Assembly: GCF_021462225.1 (NCBI RefSeq)
Contig: NC_061795.1
Location: 47,642,880 to 47,706,879, forward strand
Direction of reading: 5' to 3'
From: Girardinichthys multiradiatus
Taxonomy: Eukaryota > Chordata > Actinopteri > Cyprinodontiformes > Goodeidae
DNA: 64,000 nucleotides
The translations under genes and the position numbers were made by a program. The notes below the pieces were generated by a model. That model saw only the letters and a list, made by a program, of their open reading frames with translations. It had not been told where the DNA came from and did not search any database. Every line of letters starts with the position of its first letter. Position 1 is the stretch's first letter. Shown in pieces: positions 1-12,432 of this stretch.

Positions 1-347
1 AAATCTACTTAGGCTAAATTCATTTCCAATGAAAATCCTTCTCAGAATTGCAAATTATAATGTATGCTGGTGGCCAGAGGACGGAGAAATCTGTTCTGTC
101 ACAGGGCGAATAATGAAAATGTGTCATCTTGGACGAGGACGGCGGACGAACGCCACTCTTCAGTGAATTCCATTTTCTAATTCTCTGACAGACGCAGAGG
201 GGGAGCTGAGCACATGTACCTCCCCCTCACATACACCAATTACTGCAATGAGCAAATGAAAGGCTGTGTCCCATCAGGGCCGCCGTAGGGGGTAGAGAGA
301 GAAGGGGGGAGTTATACATAATTGCGCCCCCCCCCACACCTCCTCTT

Positions 348-348
<1 letters not shown>

Positions 349-386
<38 letters not shown>

Positions 387-414
387 GACATACACACAAA
401 GACACACACACACA
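349..414. repeat. (CA)n microsatellite, interrupted
   Basis: A perfect CA run at 349-378 is followed by imperfect CA-rich sequence with ATA, GAC and AAAG interruptions. Confidence 0.95.
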
Positions 415-1889
415 TACATTATCAACAATCATCATCTGCTGCTTGCCTCGTTGATAATCCTACAGTTGTCTGCTCAGCCTTGCAGCAGATTGGCTCTCCC
501 CACTCAGTCATACTCCTTGCTTCTTATTTTTCTGTCGCCATGTCTTGTCTGCATTGCTCCATCATGACATTTTACTCACCCCAAAGATTCTCCCTCCTCC
601 TCATCATCATCAACTGTTTGCATGCTTTGTGACATTTCTGCTGTTCTTGTCTTAAAACAAATTAAAATACAGTTTGTAAAGAAACTCTGTTGTGTCAAAA
701 AGGGCTTTTTTGCAGATTTAAGAGAACAACTGAAAGGCTCTTAATAACTGTTGCTGTATGCTTTAGGCAACACGTTCGGGTCAGGATTTGTATACAGATC
801 CTTCAATGTCAGGTCCAGGTTGCACACAATCTGCATGTATCTTCCTGCAAAGCCTACATTTCACTTTTAAGTGTAAACATGAGAGCGGTAAGATCCACCT
901 GACTGCACACTCGGCTGCAGAGCAGTGTCTCTGCAAGCTAATTGAAGTCAACCACGGGGTACTGCTAATGATCAGCCAACTGCAACCCCTCGTCGCTTCT
1001 CTGTCTGTGGCTCTGCATAGCATTTAGACACATATTGAGGACTGAGAAAAAAATGAGAGAAAAAGCCTAAAGAGACCAGTATAGGTGTCAGTGGTGCAGG
1101 ACAAGTGACCCAGGTGATGAAATGACCACCACGCTGTGCAGGAAGAGGCCACCTCCGGCTCGGCTCTCTTCCGCTCAGTGACCATTATCTGTGGCCCCCC
1201 TCCCTGCTGCTCTAGATTCACTAACACAAAATCAATAAGAGGGAGAAATGGGAGGACAGGAACTTTAGGGGAGGTGAGAGGATGAAACAAGAGGAGAGAA
1301 AACAGAACAAAATGGAAAGAAGAAAAAAGGGTGTGTAAAGAGGAGGATGGAGAAAGGAAGATGTGGTCTGTGCTTCAGAATCAGGGTTTATTACCAAATC
1401 AATTGTTACTAAGCTTTTATTTAGTAACTGGTGTAGACAAAAAGGTTAGATTTTAAACAAAAGTCATACAAAAAAATTTTTTTACAGTAAACATAAAAAT
1501 ACATTTGGATATTTAAGAATGTTGTGACATCTGGATGCAAACAAGATGCAACATGTTAAAAGTGTGCAAATTATTTCATAGTAGGTTGACAAAATGTAAT
1601 TAAACCCACAGAAAAATAAAATAAAAATAGAAACCTCCAGAAAACAACTGATGACTAGAAGAATACACCGAAAGAGCTGAAGAAGCCTTTAATTTCATTA
1701 TATACAAGGTCAGATACTTTGCCATTAGTGCACAAATTATATGAATAATTAAAATGTAAGTAGTCAGTAATAGTACATTAAAAACAACTTAAAGAAATTT
1801 AACAAAACAACAGTCCTCGAATAACCCTGTATTTGTCTCTTAATGGAGAAACAATGATTCACAAAAAATAACAATAATAGTCAGTCAAT
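415..1889. other. no gene recognised
   Basis: Noncoding sequence with only short chance frames. It is moderately GC-rich up to about 1350 and AT-rich after that (1380-1880). No splice-flanked conserved peptide was seen. Confidence 0.5.
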
Positions 1890-2233
1890 CATTTTCTACC
1901 GCTTAATCCATAGTGGGTTGTGGGGAAGCTGGTGCCTATCTCCAGCAGTCTATGGGCGAGAGGCAGGGTACACCCTGGACAGGTCGCCAGTCCATCGCAG
2001 GGCAACACACAAATAACCATGCACACACTCATTCATACACCTATGGGCAATTTTAGAGTTACCAATTAACCTAACTGGCATGTCTTTGGACTGTGGGAGG
2101 AACCGAGTACCCGGTGAGAACCCACACATGCACGGGGAGAACATGCAAACTCCATGCAGAAAGACCCAGGAATCAAACCCAGGACCTTCTTGCTGTAAGG
2201 CAACAGTGCAACTAACTGCGCCACCGTGCGCCA
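1890..2233 (-). mobile_element. tRNA-headed SINE, nearly full length
   Basis: Read on the minus strand it begins gcgcacggtggcgcagttag (tRNA A-box-like head), then a ttgccttacagcaagaaggtcctgg-type segment and a B-box-like gggtttgattcc. The body contains the characteristic tttggactgtgggagg and ctggcgacctgtccaggg motifs (given here in mixed orientation), and it ends in a tail close to the L2 type (accgcttaatcc on the plus strand). The same family is present at 39368-39727, and pieces lie near 29.1, 34.1 and 62.5 kb. Confidence 0.8.
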
Positions 2234-2714
2234 TAGTGATAAAATAAAAATATCTATGGTTGCACAGCTTCACAGCTGCTGGGAGAGAATGATCCTTTGC
2301 TCCTTTGTGAACTTCAGTATAATAATAAAGGCACAGCGACAATTGAAGGATTTTAAATTAAATTTCTGGATTTCTGCAATTAAATCAACAATAAACCAAG
2401 ATGAAAATCTGTAGGTGAACAATATCCAAAGATTTAAAAAGATCCTAAACCCAACAAGGCTCTCAATGGTGCAGCAAAGGCTGCAAAAACATTTAATGCA
2501 GCTTTTTACTGATGCTTCATCCAATCAGACCTGGCCGTGTTATTTAACTGCTGCAGCCCAACGTGGAAGATGACCCCTTTCTCGGTCAACTGGAGCCTAT
2601 TTCTGCCACGCCTGCCCTTGTGGCATTTATGTTTATGAGTCCAGCCCTTACCATTCTCATCTAATGAGATCTAGGAGTCAGGCAGAACGTTCTGGAGGTT
2701 ACATGGCACCAGAA

Positions 2715-2930
2715 AACTGTTTTCATGGCACTTGAATGATGTCCATGTGTTTTTATTAAATGAAAAACGAGACCATGGTAAACAATTTCTAAACTTTTTT
2801 CCAACTTTAAAGTGACATACGTCCTTTTTCAATTCAACTGAAAAAAAGACATCCGTTAGAGAATTATTTATTTTATTTTCATCACAAAAACCTGGTATTT
2901 TAACAGGGAGTGTAAACTTTTTGAATTACC
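2715..2930. repeat. possible decayed transposon terminal segment
   Basis: The string gagaccatggtaaac followed by a T-rich stretch resembles gagaccatgataaat at 61874, and both sit in AT-rich noncoding DNA beside other transposon debris. The family is not certain. Confidence 0.25.
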
Positions 2931-3199
2931 GTTTCTGCTGGGTTCTTAGTGACAGCTTGCATCCAGTGAAATTCAGGCCACATAAAGAAGAAGATAAAAA
3001 ATAACATGAGTGAAAGAAGAAATTGATTTTGTGTTTGTGGAGGCAAATCCACCTCCATACGTGCGACTCAGGAAAATCAGCAACACCTGTGGAGTATACA
3101 TAAAGTGATGCGGCAGAAGATCTCTGTAATAAACCCCAGCAGAGGCCACATCCACTCCACTCCACTCTGTGGGTTTGAGGATTTAATTTGCGAGGTCGT

Positions 3200-3460
3200 C
3201 TGCTGCATCTCGGCGCAGCATGACTTCTAAAGCACTGTGCAAAGCCGCCACTGCATTGTCACCTCATTACAGGCCTCGTCCATATGAAGTGGCAGCATGA
3301 ATTCAAATAAACTGTTTGGCCATTGGAGAAGCTCTCTTTATGTGTGTCATTAACATTAAATCTGAACCTATTTAAATTCATGATTGTGAGCAAATAGTTA
3401 ATGATTAAATTAGCTTACCATACATGTTAAGGGAAATTATTCATGTCGGATGGAATGGAA
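3200..3460. other. candidate conserved noncoding element
   Basis: A complex, repeat-free block with many ATTA homeodomain-core sites (cattaacattaaatctg, gttaatgattaaattag). No coding potential. The call is by texture only; no alignment was possible. Confidence 0.25.
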
Positions 3461-3879
3461 TATGATAAAAGGCTTCTTTTTCTGCTTCCACCCACTCTGC
3501 TGTATAAGAATTAAATTTCTTCAACAGGCCTTGACAACCTAATTGAACATTAGTCTAATATAGAGCATTACCAGAAGAGGAATGAAAGCCTGCTGTCCTT
3601 GAACACTCACAGGTTCATTGTGAACCCTACTGTCTTCTCCCGGTTATTTCTCTCCGTGGCTCTGGAGTGAAAGGGCCTTCCTTCCTGAGTGGAGAGCATA
3701 ATTTCACCCTCTCTAATGACATCGAACTATTCAGTAGGCTACCCATAATTGTTGGACCAGAGCTGGGAGAATAATAGTCCCAAACTCTCACCCTCCAAGC
3801 TTTTCTATTGGAGCACATACAGTGACCTGAGTACTCCATAAAGATGGAGACAACCAGAACCTGTAAGTTCTTTGAGCCA

Positions 3880-4440
3880 TGGGGAGCCCATTATTTCTGA
3901 ATATGATTTTAATGTGAAAATTAGAAGCAGGCTGGACATGGACTAATTTCTAATGTGTCATTCTGCATGTCTGCGAGTGTATTGATTTGTTTAACCAGGC
4001 TGCATGTCCTCATGCGGCCATCTCCAATGTTCTTGGGCTAGTACATGTAACTCAGTGGCTCACGCTGGATGTTAATGAGCACTGAGAAGGGAGGGAAAGG
4101 AGAGCAGCACCGGTCTAATGAACTCATAGCTCGCCATGTGCTGTCACTCTCCTGCTCAGCTCTATGACCTGGACAATGCGAATGCATTGTTGCTGCGGCT
4201 TTTGCGTGCCAGCCCAGGCAGACGGCACCCCCGCTGACAATCAATGGCTCCCTGTAACTTAAACTTGGCGGTGGTTTCGAGGCCAGCATAAGCAGCTGTC
4301 ATTCTGGGCATTGTTGGCTCTTGACAGGAGCCGCTGACGAGGGCATTGAAAAGAGAGTAGAGGCAAAAAACTAGACACGGCGCGGTGCGAAGTGGTGGCT
4401 GTGTTAGTTTACCCCAAGACAATTAAGCCCAAAGCAGCTG
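3880..4440. other. candidate conserved noncoding element
   Basis: A repeat-free block of mixed base composition without simple sequence. The minus-strand frames across it (4038-4422) overlap one another and match no family, so I treat them as chance and the block as possible regulatory sequence. Confidence 0.22.
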
Positions 4441-6600
4441 AGGGAGCAGTACAGTTAGGGACAGACAGAAAAACACAGTTACATATTACATCTATCTGAC
4501 AGAGGTGGTTGATTGGTTGTATGGTAGGATATGAAGCTGTAAATAAACTAAAATCTGAATTTAGTGACAAAAACCATGACAGAATCTTTACTAACAAAAA
4601 ATACTTAAAATATTCTTGTGCCAGATTATAAAAACAGCTACAAAAAATGAAAAACAGGGATGAAATAACCGAAAAACAAATAAACTAAAGAAAAAGCTAC
4701 ATGTCTGTCAACTGAGAGATTAAGGAAAGTTTCGTGACAGGAAGACTACAGCTAAAAGGTGATGCAAAAAACAGAGGAAACCTTGCTTAGTTATTTACAG
4801 TACTAAGCTCAGATCACTTCGCCCCTTCAATATTTTCATACCCCCTCCTAAATGTTACCATATTGTCCCGATCTACTTTTATTTGATACCAACAAACCAT
4901 TTTCTGGTGATGCGCTAAACCACAGCATATCAGTCTATGTCTCTTTAAATGAATAATGGAGATAAATAATGATAAAATGTTCAAATAAGATCACATAATA
5001 TAATGCAATTACTGATTAAATGTGAGTTTATCTTTCTGCAGTTGCTACAATATTTAATTTTTTGTGGTAGAAAATAATTTTGATTCCTCAAAGACGGTAC
5101 AATATGCTTATTATTTGTTTTTTATTTGTTTGTGAAAATATTATTTCGTAAATAGAAAAACTATTTTATTATTCCAGGATTTATTTTGTATTTAAATTTG
5201 ATTTTTGTTGTTTTATTGTTGATGTTTTTTTTTATCTTAATTATTGTAGGCCGAAAATTAGGCAAAATGTTCCATGACTGAGCGCTTCTGTTTCGTACGA
5301 CAAAAAGTCACATATGGAAAATTTCAGTTAAATGAAGAACTGATGCATTTGGCCCTGGTTCCTTTGGAGCTTTATTTTTGTCATAGACTATGAGGAGATT
5401 ATAAAACAACAGATCAGGGGAAATGATAAAACATGGAGAAGGTCATTTATGAAAAGACCAAAACTGCTAACTTTCTTTTTTTTATGGGAAATATTTCACA
5501 TATAATTTTCTAAATATTTTAATTTGAATGAGAAGACAAAAAAAAATACAATTTTATTTATTTTACTTGTTGCAGCTTTACAAAAAAAAAGATAAATGTT
5601 GAAAACGTTTAGTCACTTAAAATGAGTGTTGAGTTCAAGTTCTAAAGTTTGTGAAATCCACAACATAAACTCACATTAATAAGGTGGCCTGGGTGCCAAT
5701 GCCAGATCCAGGACACCCTGTGCACATTTAGTAAAATGGCTGAATGAAAAATTGGACGACTCTTGTTTTTTTCAGCTATGATCTTTATCACCAGGAGGCA
5801 TGTGGTGCCCACCGTTTAAAAACTGTTTTATGAACCCTGACCTCTGCTTAAAAAATCCTCACAGTCATTCTGGGTCACAGATTGCAGGAAATGGTAATCA
5901 GGCTTGTGCTATTAAAACCAAATCAGAATGGATCCTTTTCTCCAGTAAACTAAAACATGCAATGTTATTAGGTACTTTTAATTACTAAAACCTTTTATTG
6001 TTTTAAAAACATAATTTTGCCTTGTTTTTTAATTGTATTTGCTGTACCTCAAAAGTAGTAAATAACAGTTTAGAAATTTGTGATACCATCATAATAGAAA
6101 GGCTTTTTGTTATCATTATCACTAAAAATCACTCATCAAAAAGGCAACAGTTCAAACCTTTTGTATTTTTTTTGATTTTGGATCCATAGAACATACCCTC
6201 TTCTTGTAACCCTGACTGAAAAGAAGCAGTCTGGATGTTTCAAACCAACCATCCATTAATTTATATCCACAAGAAACACCATGCAAGATGGCTCCTTTTC
6301 ATTCTAGACTTTTCCCAATACAAATCGAAGTCGTCTTCCACATGATGTTTAGTACCGACCATCCACTAATTTGTATCCATCTTTGGGACATTCTGCATCT
6401 GCTTTGACATCCACTAATTTAAAGATCAATGGGATGAGTATCCATCTTCTGATCTGAAATTTGTGGGTTTGATTCTAGTTCACTACTGCCATGTGTCAAT
6501 CTGTTCCTGGTTTAGGCACCTAACCTTATTAATAGTAATTAATTTAATATGCAAAGGTTAGGTACATTCACACATAGCATGGCACTACATGAGTATGAAA
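4441..6600. other. AT-rich intergenic sequence, no gene recognised
   Basis: Long AT-rich stretch with poly-A/T runs. A short direct-repeat-like phrase, accatccattaatttatatcca and relatives, occurs three times at 6247-6425 with substitutions. Confidence 0.5.
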
Positions 6601-7027
6601 GGACACATGCTAGCTAAAAATTGAAGGTGTGATGTTCAATGTTATTAGTGGTTATGTCCCACAGGCAGGATGTTACATAGAGGAGAAACTCTGGATGAAG
6701 TGATGCACAATATCCCCAGAGGTGAGAGAGTGGTGACTGGTGCAGATCTCAATGAACACATTGATGCAGGGAGGGGATGAGGAAGTGATAGGCAAGTTTG
6801 GTATCTAGAACAGGAATGCAGAATGACAGATGGTGGTAGACTTGGCAAATACCATGAAAATGGCAGAAATGAATACTTTCTTGCAGAAGAGGCAGGAACA
6901 CAGATTGACTTACATGAGCGGAGGTTGGAGCACACGGGTGGATTAGATCTTCTGTAGACGATGTAATCTGAAGGAACTCAGTGACTGCAAGGTAGTTGTC
7001 GGTGAGAGTGTTGCCAGACAGCACAGG

Positions 7028-7312
7028 ATGGTGATGTGTACAATGACTCTAATGATGAGGAAGATGAAGAGGACAAAGTGGTGTAGGCTGAAAAAGAAAG
7101 AAGGTTGTGTGGCTTTCAGGCAGGAGTTGAGACAGGTTCTGGGTAGCCAGGAGGTGCTTCCAGGTGATTTGACAACTACAGCTAATGCTATAAGAGAGAC
7201 AGGTAGGAAAGTACTTGGTATGCCTTCTGGAAGGAAAGTTGATAAGGAGACTTGGTGGTGGAATGAGGAAGTACAAGAGTGGATACGGAGAAAGAGATCA
7301 GCTAAGAAGTGA
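7028..7312 (+). pseudogene. fragment of RTE LINE polyprotein (endonuclease/RT linker)
   Basis: An open frame of about 94 codons encoding KKKEGCVAFRQELRQVLGSQ and VLPGDLTTTANAIRETGRKV, part of the ORF2 linker between endonuclease and reverse transcriptase. It is a remnant, not a host gene. Confidence 0.8.
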
Positions 7313-7632
7313 GGCACTGTGAGGACTGAAGAGAGTCACCAGGAATACCGGGAAACTCAAGGAGAAAGTCAAGGTAGAGGTAGCTAAGGCCAGACAAAAG
7401 GCATATAGTAACTTAGATGAAAGGTTGGACAGTAAGGAGAGAGAAAATGATTTATGCATGTTGGCGAGGCAGAGAGACAGAGATGGGAAGGATGTTTAGC
7501 AGGCTAGGGTGATTAAGGATTGAGATGGAAATGTAATGACAGGTTCAGCAAGTGTGATAGGAAGAGTGAAGGAGTACATAAAAGAATTGATGAATGATGA
7601 TGAATGATTGATGAATTGACCCAAGGGGAGCC

Positions 7633-8140
7633 ATGAGGTTACAGGCAACAGAGATAAAGAAGGTGGAGAATTTTAAGTACTTAGGGTTACCAGTCCAGAG
7701 CAACAGTGAGTGTGAAAAAGAACTAAAGAACTTCAAGCAGTGTGAAGAAACATGTCCAAGCAGGTTGAAAGAGGGTGGAGAAAATAGTCAGGTGTGTTTT
7801 GTATCAGCGAGAATGAAAAGAAAGGTGTAGAAGACGGTGGTGAGACCAGCGATGTTGTATGGTTTGGAGACAGAGGATGGATAGAATCAGGAATGAGAAC
7901 ATCAGAGGGACAGCTCATGTTAGATGTGTTGGAAATAAAGCCAGAGAGGCCAGACTGAGATGGTAAAGAGGAGTGAAAGTGAGTAAAAGGATACTGGAAC
8001 AAACAGGCAGGAGGCGTAGAGGACGTTCAAATAGGAGACTTCTGGACGGAGTGAAAGAGGACATGAAGGTTGTGGGTGTGAGGGAAGATGCAGAAGATAG
8101 GGTTAGATGGAGACAGATGACTCGCTGTGGTGACTCCTGT
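7633..8140 (+). pseudogene. C-terminal RTE LINE ORF2 remnant
   Basis: It starts with TEIKKVENFKYLGLPVQSNS and, after frame changes, continues to NRRLLDGVKEDMKVVGVRED and AEDRVRWRQMTRCGDS, the typical RTE ORF2 C-terminus. It is broken by stops near 7830 and 7965. Confidence 0.8.
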
Positions 8141-8174
8141 AAGGGTAAAGCCAAAAGAAAAAGAAGATATACTG

Positions 8175-9275
8175 TAAATCATGATAAGGTAGACTGTACA
8201 CATATTCGTACCAATAATTTTCAGTACAGCCGTTTCGGTGATGTACCCATGCATACCCAACAATACAGCGTTGTGTTAAACCTGAATACATGCTGAATAT
8301 TTATGTGCAGAACTAAGTGCACCGAACCATGGTCCATTGCACAACCTTAGAAAGTGACAATGAAACAAAACAGGGAAGACTCTCAGCTATCTCTAAAGAA
8401 TGCTATGTGGGAAACAAAGTTTCTTATTCAGCTGTAGTGATAATGGAAAACAAATGTGGAGTGAACACAATCTTTACGACAGTCTTTTTCAAGAGCAGTG
8501 AGGAATGTACTGTAGCTCGCTTGTAGTAGTAGTAGTACTGAACTTAATTACTCACCTAAAATAACCTCAAGCCAAATGTAAACGCCACAGAGAAATCAGC
8601 AGACGTCCAGCTACCGGTAACCAACACCATACATTGTATACGATGCACGTCGGAGGAATATGAGATGATGAGAGATTTTCCCAACAAGCTGCACTGAGGT
8701 ACAGCTGATTAACTAGGTTGTCTAAGGGCCAGTGCAGACCACAACAATCTATTGAAAATGGGATTGTTTTTCCATTTCTCTTAACACATTAGTTTATTTT
8801 TTTATTTTATTTATTTATTCGCATCTACATGACGTTTCTGCTACACGACAGTAGCAGAAACGTGAACATGGTGTAATCCCCCTGCCACCCCACTTATAGG
8901 CAGTTTGTTCTTCGAAACTCGACAACATGTGTGTGAAACTACTTTCTTCTTAAAAAACGGGGTAGAAAATGAACTTGTTGAAGAGCTGTTGTCATATTTA
9001 AAAGAGTCAGCAGCACAAACAGGACTCTGCAATCCACCATTGTTATTGTTGAAGTCTTCTTCTTCTTCTACTTCTGTGGGTTTTTAACTGGTCAGCATTC
9101 ATTATGTTGTGTGTCTGGAAATTTATTTCTACTGATTGCACTCATACCACGGATATACCTGGGCTTCCCCATGCAGGACGGACATGTCTTCAAAACACTA
9201 CACTCTGGAACCCGTTTTTTAATTGTGCCATTTTCAGAGAAAATGTGTTTTCACCAGAAAACATCTTCAAAGTGA
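8175..9275. other. intergenic, no gene recognised
   Basis: Short frames only. There is an inverted duplication, gacgtttctgctacac against cagtagcagaaacgtg, at 8831-8863, giving a perfect-looking small hairpin. Confidence 0.45.
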
Positions 9276-10549
9276 ATTAAAGCTGCAAGCAGCATTGAAG
9301 GCCCTCGCACCTCAGCGCAACTTGGCCTGTGGAGCGACCGCGGGAGCCTGGCATCGCCTCCTACGCGCCACCAAAACTGAAGTGAAACTGCTTCACTTCA
9401 ACACGTCGCCACTAGGTGGCACTGTGAGCAACATGTCATATGGTCTTCGGTCATGCAGAGGTTTGGTCTGGCGAGAAGCATTAAAAATTTGGAGTAAATC
9501 GGACCTTTCTGATGGAAGCTGCACTCACTTCTTTGTTAGTGGGCGGGGCTAAAACAACGTCATAAATTGCCTGTGCCAACATGTTCAGCATTGATCCCTG
9601 ATGATGTATACTACATTTCAAGTGGATCCAATGATGTCTGAGGGAGATAGAGCACTTGAAGTGTCCTAGAGGGCGCTGTTGAGTCAAATTCCAGTGTAAT
9701 CCAATAGAGCTGTTTGGGGGCTGACAAAGATCAACCATAATCAGTTTGGAGTAAATCGGACATTCCTAATGGAAGCTGCACTCACTTGTTTGTTTGTGGG
9801 CAAGGCTAAAATGATGTCATCAGTTGACTGTGTCAAGATGTCCATCATTAACTCATGATCATACATACTACATTTCAAGCGGATCCGATGATGTAAGGTC
9901 GCCAGATAGCGACCTTTTCCAGTAAAAAAAGTGACTTCCTGTTCTCAGGGGGCGTGGTTTTGATGATGTCATCATATGACCCCATAGGATTATCGGGAAC
10001 CCGAAGGTCCTCCTTCATGCCAACTTTGGTGTTATTTGGCATTTCTTTGGGAAAGTTATTGCATTTTTTCAATTTGGGCGCGAACGGCATTTTTGTGCCC
10101 CGGCCACGCCTCCTAAACATGGCCGAAAACTCACGATTTTGATAACTTTAATCCGCCATGCCTTAACTGCATATTGACCAAATATGAAGCCGATAGCTCA
10201 AAATCCCTAGGAGGAGTTCATTAAAGTTCGAGGTGAGTAAAAGTGAAAAACGGCCAAAAATTAGCCTTTGACCCAAAATGGCCGACTTCCTGTGCGTTTA
10301 AGGGCATACCCCCAAGAGACTTGTTTTCTTGGTTTGAGGAGTTCTACCTGTGTGCCAAATTTCAGATCTCCACAACTTACGGTTTGGCCTATCTCACGTT
10401 TGGGGGGGTGGCTAAGAGATTTGGCCACGCCCACTGATGACAACATTACGGAACAAGAATTTCACGCGGGGGACAATTTTGGATAAAATCATGTGCGTTT
10501 TGGGGCTTGGCAAAGTCCCCAAATTGCCCTGCAAAGACACAAGGGAATA
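9276..10549 (+). repeat. teleost noncoding dispersed repeat, copy 1 of tandem pair
   Basis: It starts attaaagctgcaagcagc, then ccctcgcacctcag, and contains modules shared with copy 2: a head module (9276-9760), a cttcctgttctcagggggcg module with gatgatgtcatcatatgacc (about 9937), and a ccgaaaactcacgatttt to cggtttggcctatctcacg module (10120-10400). A piece of the head (tttggagtaaatcggac to aatgatgtcat) is duplicated inside the copy at about 9488 and 9748. It lacks the 3' end seen in copy 2. No real coding capacity. Confidence 0.8.
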
Positions 10550-12432
10550 ATTAAAGCTGCAAGCAGCATTGAAGGCCCTCGCACCTCAGTGCAACTCGGC
10601 CTGTTCAGCGACCGCAGGAGCGTGGCGTCACCGGCTACAGGCCACCAACAAGTCCGCGTTCAATTTCAAATCTCACCTCTAGGTGGTGCTGTGAGCATCA
10701 TGTCATGATCTTCAGTCATGCAGAATTCTATTCTGGGGAGAAGTATTCAAAATTTGGGGGAAATCTGACCTTCCTGATGGAAGCTACACTCATTTGTTTG
10801 TTAGTGGGCTGGGTTGAAATAATGTAATGAACTGACTGCGTAAACATGTTCAGCATTGATCCCTGATGATGTATACTAAATTTCAAGTGGATCCCATGAT
10901 GTATGAGGGAGATATGGCCCTTGAAGTGTCCTAGAGGGCGTTGTTGATCCAAATTTCAATGTAATCCAATAGAGGTGTTTGGGGGCTGACAAAGATCAAC
11001 CATATTTATTTTGGAGTGAATTGGACCATGCATGTGTAATTTAGAGGCAAACGTATGGCCATGGCGTGACATCAGAATTCGCCACGCCATCATAGCCACA
11101 CCCTCCAGCAGCGCCAGTCAATACTGGTCACTGTCTTAGACCATTATCTGTTACTTGGCACAATTTCAAATTGATTAGATGAAGAACATCAAAAATTGAC
11201 TCTAAAGGAACACTTCCTGTTCTCAGGGGGCGGGGCTTTGATGATGTCAGCATCTGATCAGTGAATATAGTTCAGGGCCAGAGGCAGATCAATCTCAGAA
11301 GGTTTCAGGTCTCTGTGACTTTCCTTGTAGGAGCTATATCAATTTCATCTTTTATGGCAAGAAGTCATATTTTGAGGCGTGGCCACGCCCACACGCTTTC
11401 ATGTATCAAAAAGTTTTTGATAACCTATGTCTACCAAATTTCAGATTCCTCGGTCAAAGCATGGCTTGGGGCTGATTTGTTTTTTTATTTTCCAGGAGGC
11501 GCTGTGGACGAATTAGGCCACGCCCACCAAATATGTCATCAGATGTCTGTTAGGGACTGGACTAGGATCAATCACATTGAATTTGGTGCAGATTAGATGA
11601 TGTATGTGGAAATTAAAGCCAAACGTATGGCCATAGCGTGACGTCCAAATTTGCCGCGCCACCACGACCTTTTATGACAAGTCAATGTGCTTCAAATGAA
11701 GTTACACCCACTAGTTAACCTGTCTTCTGATACACTTTCAAGTTGATTGGGTCAAGAGGGTCAGAGAGGCACCTTTCCCAGTGAAAAAAGTGACTTCCTG
11801 TTCTCAGGGGGCGTGTCTTTGATGATGTCAGCATATGACCCCATAGGATCATCGGGAACCCGAAGGTCCTCCTTGATGCTAAATTTGGTGTGATTTGGCG
11901 TTTCTTTCGGAGAGTTATTGCAATTTTTCACTTTGAGCACGAAGGCAAAGTTCGCTCCCCGGCCTCGCCCCCTAAACATGGCCGAAAACTCACGATTTTG
12001 ATAACTTTTAATCCCCCATCCCTTAACTGCATATTGACCAAATATGAACCCGATAGCTCAAAATCCCTAGGAGGAGTTTGTTAAAGTTCGAGGTGAGTAA
12101 AAGTGAAAAACGGCAAAAAATTAGCCTTTAATCCAAAATGGCCGACTTCCTGTGCATTTTAGGGCATACCCCCAAGAGACTTTTTTTCTTGGTTGGACGA
12201 GTTCTACGAATGTGCCAAATTTCAGATCTCTACAACTTACGGTTCGGCCTATCTCACGTTTGGGGGCGTGGCTAAGACGTTTGGCCACGCCCACTGACGA
12301 CGACATTAAAGCGTGTGCATCTAGGGGCTTGGCAAAGTCCCTGTATTGCCCAGCCAAAAGTCCCCGGAATAATAATAAAGAAAGAATTCTTGCGATTACA
12401 ATAGGCCCTTGCTTCCTGCTCGGGCCTAATTA
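10550..12432 (+). repeat. teleost noncoding dispersed repeat, copy 2 of tandem pair
   Basis: It repeats the attaaagctgcaagcagc start and the same module order as copy 1, with an additional middle block (about 11010-11750). That block holds another cttcctgttctcagggggcg module at about 11214 and the phrase ccaaacgtatggccat. It ends gcgattacaataggccc, cttcctgctcgggcctaatta, which I take as the natural 3' terminus of the family. Copies 1 and 2 differ by scattered substitutions, so the duplication is old or represents two separate insertions. Confidence 0.8.

Larger units (their letters stand above)
6620..8170 (+). mobile_element. RTE-type non-LTR retrotransposon, internally deleted
   Basis: Plus-strand frames show the end of an apurinic endonuclease domain (GADLNEHIDAGRG near 6740, then WNRNAE-like and VDLAK-like motifs), a linker with RETGRKVLGMPSGRKVDKET and WWWNEEVQEW (7190-7280), and then directly the C-terminal part (KKVENFKYLG near 7650, RRRGRSNRRLLDGVKEDMKV near 8010-8070, VRWRQMTRCGDS near 8120). 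The catalytic reverse-transcriptase core that should lie between about 7590 and 7630 is missing. Frames are broken by stops and shifts. Such copies are often misannotated as craniofacial development protein 2. Confidence 0.85.

Noticed and set aside
322..567. 81-codon frame with a His-Thr repeat
   Set aside because: Produced by translating the CA microsatellite.
6645..7317. Minus-strand frames up to 124 codons
   Set aside because: Antisense shadows of the RTE LINE coding strand.
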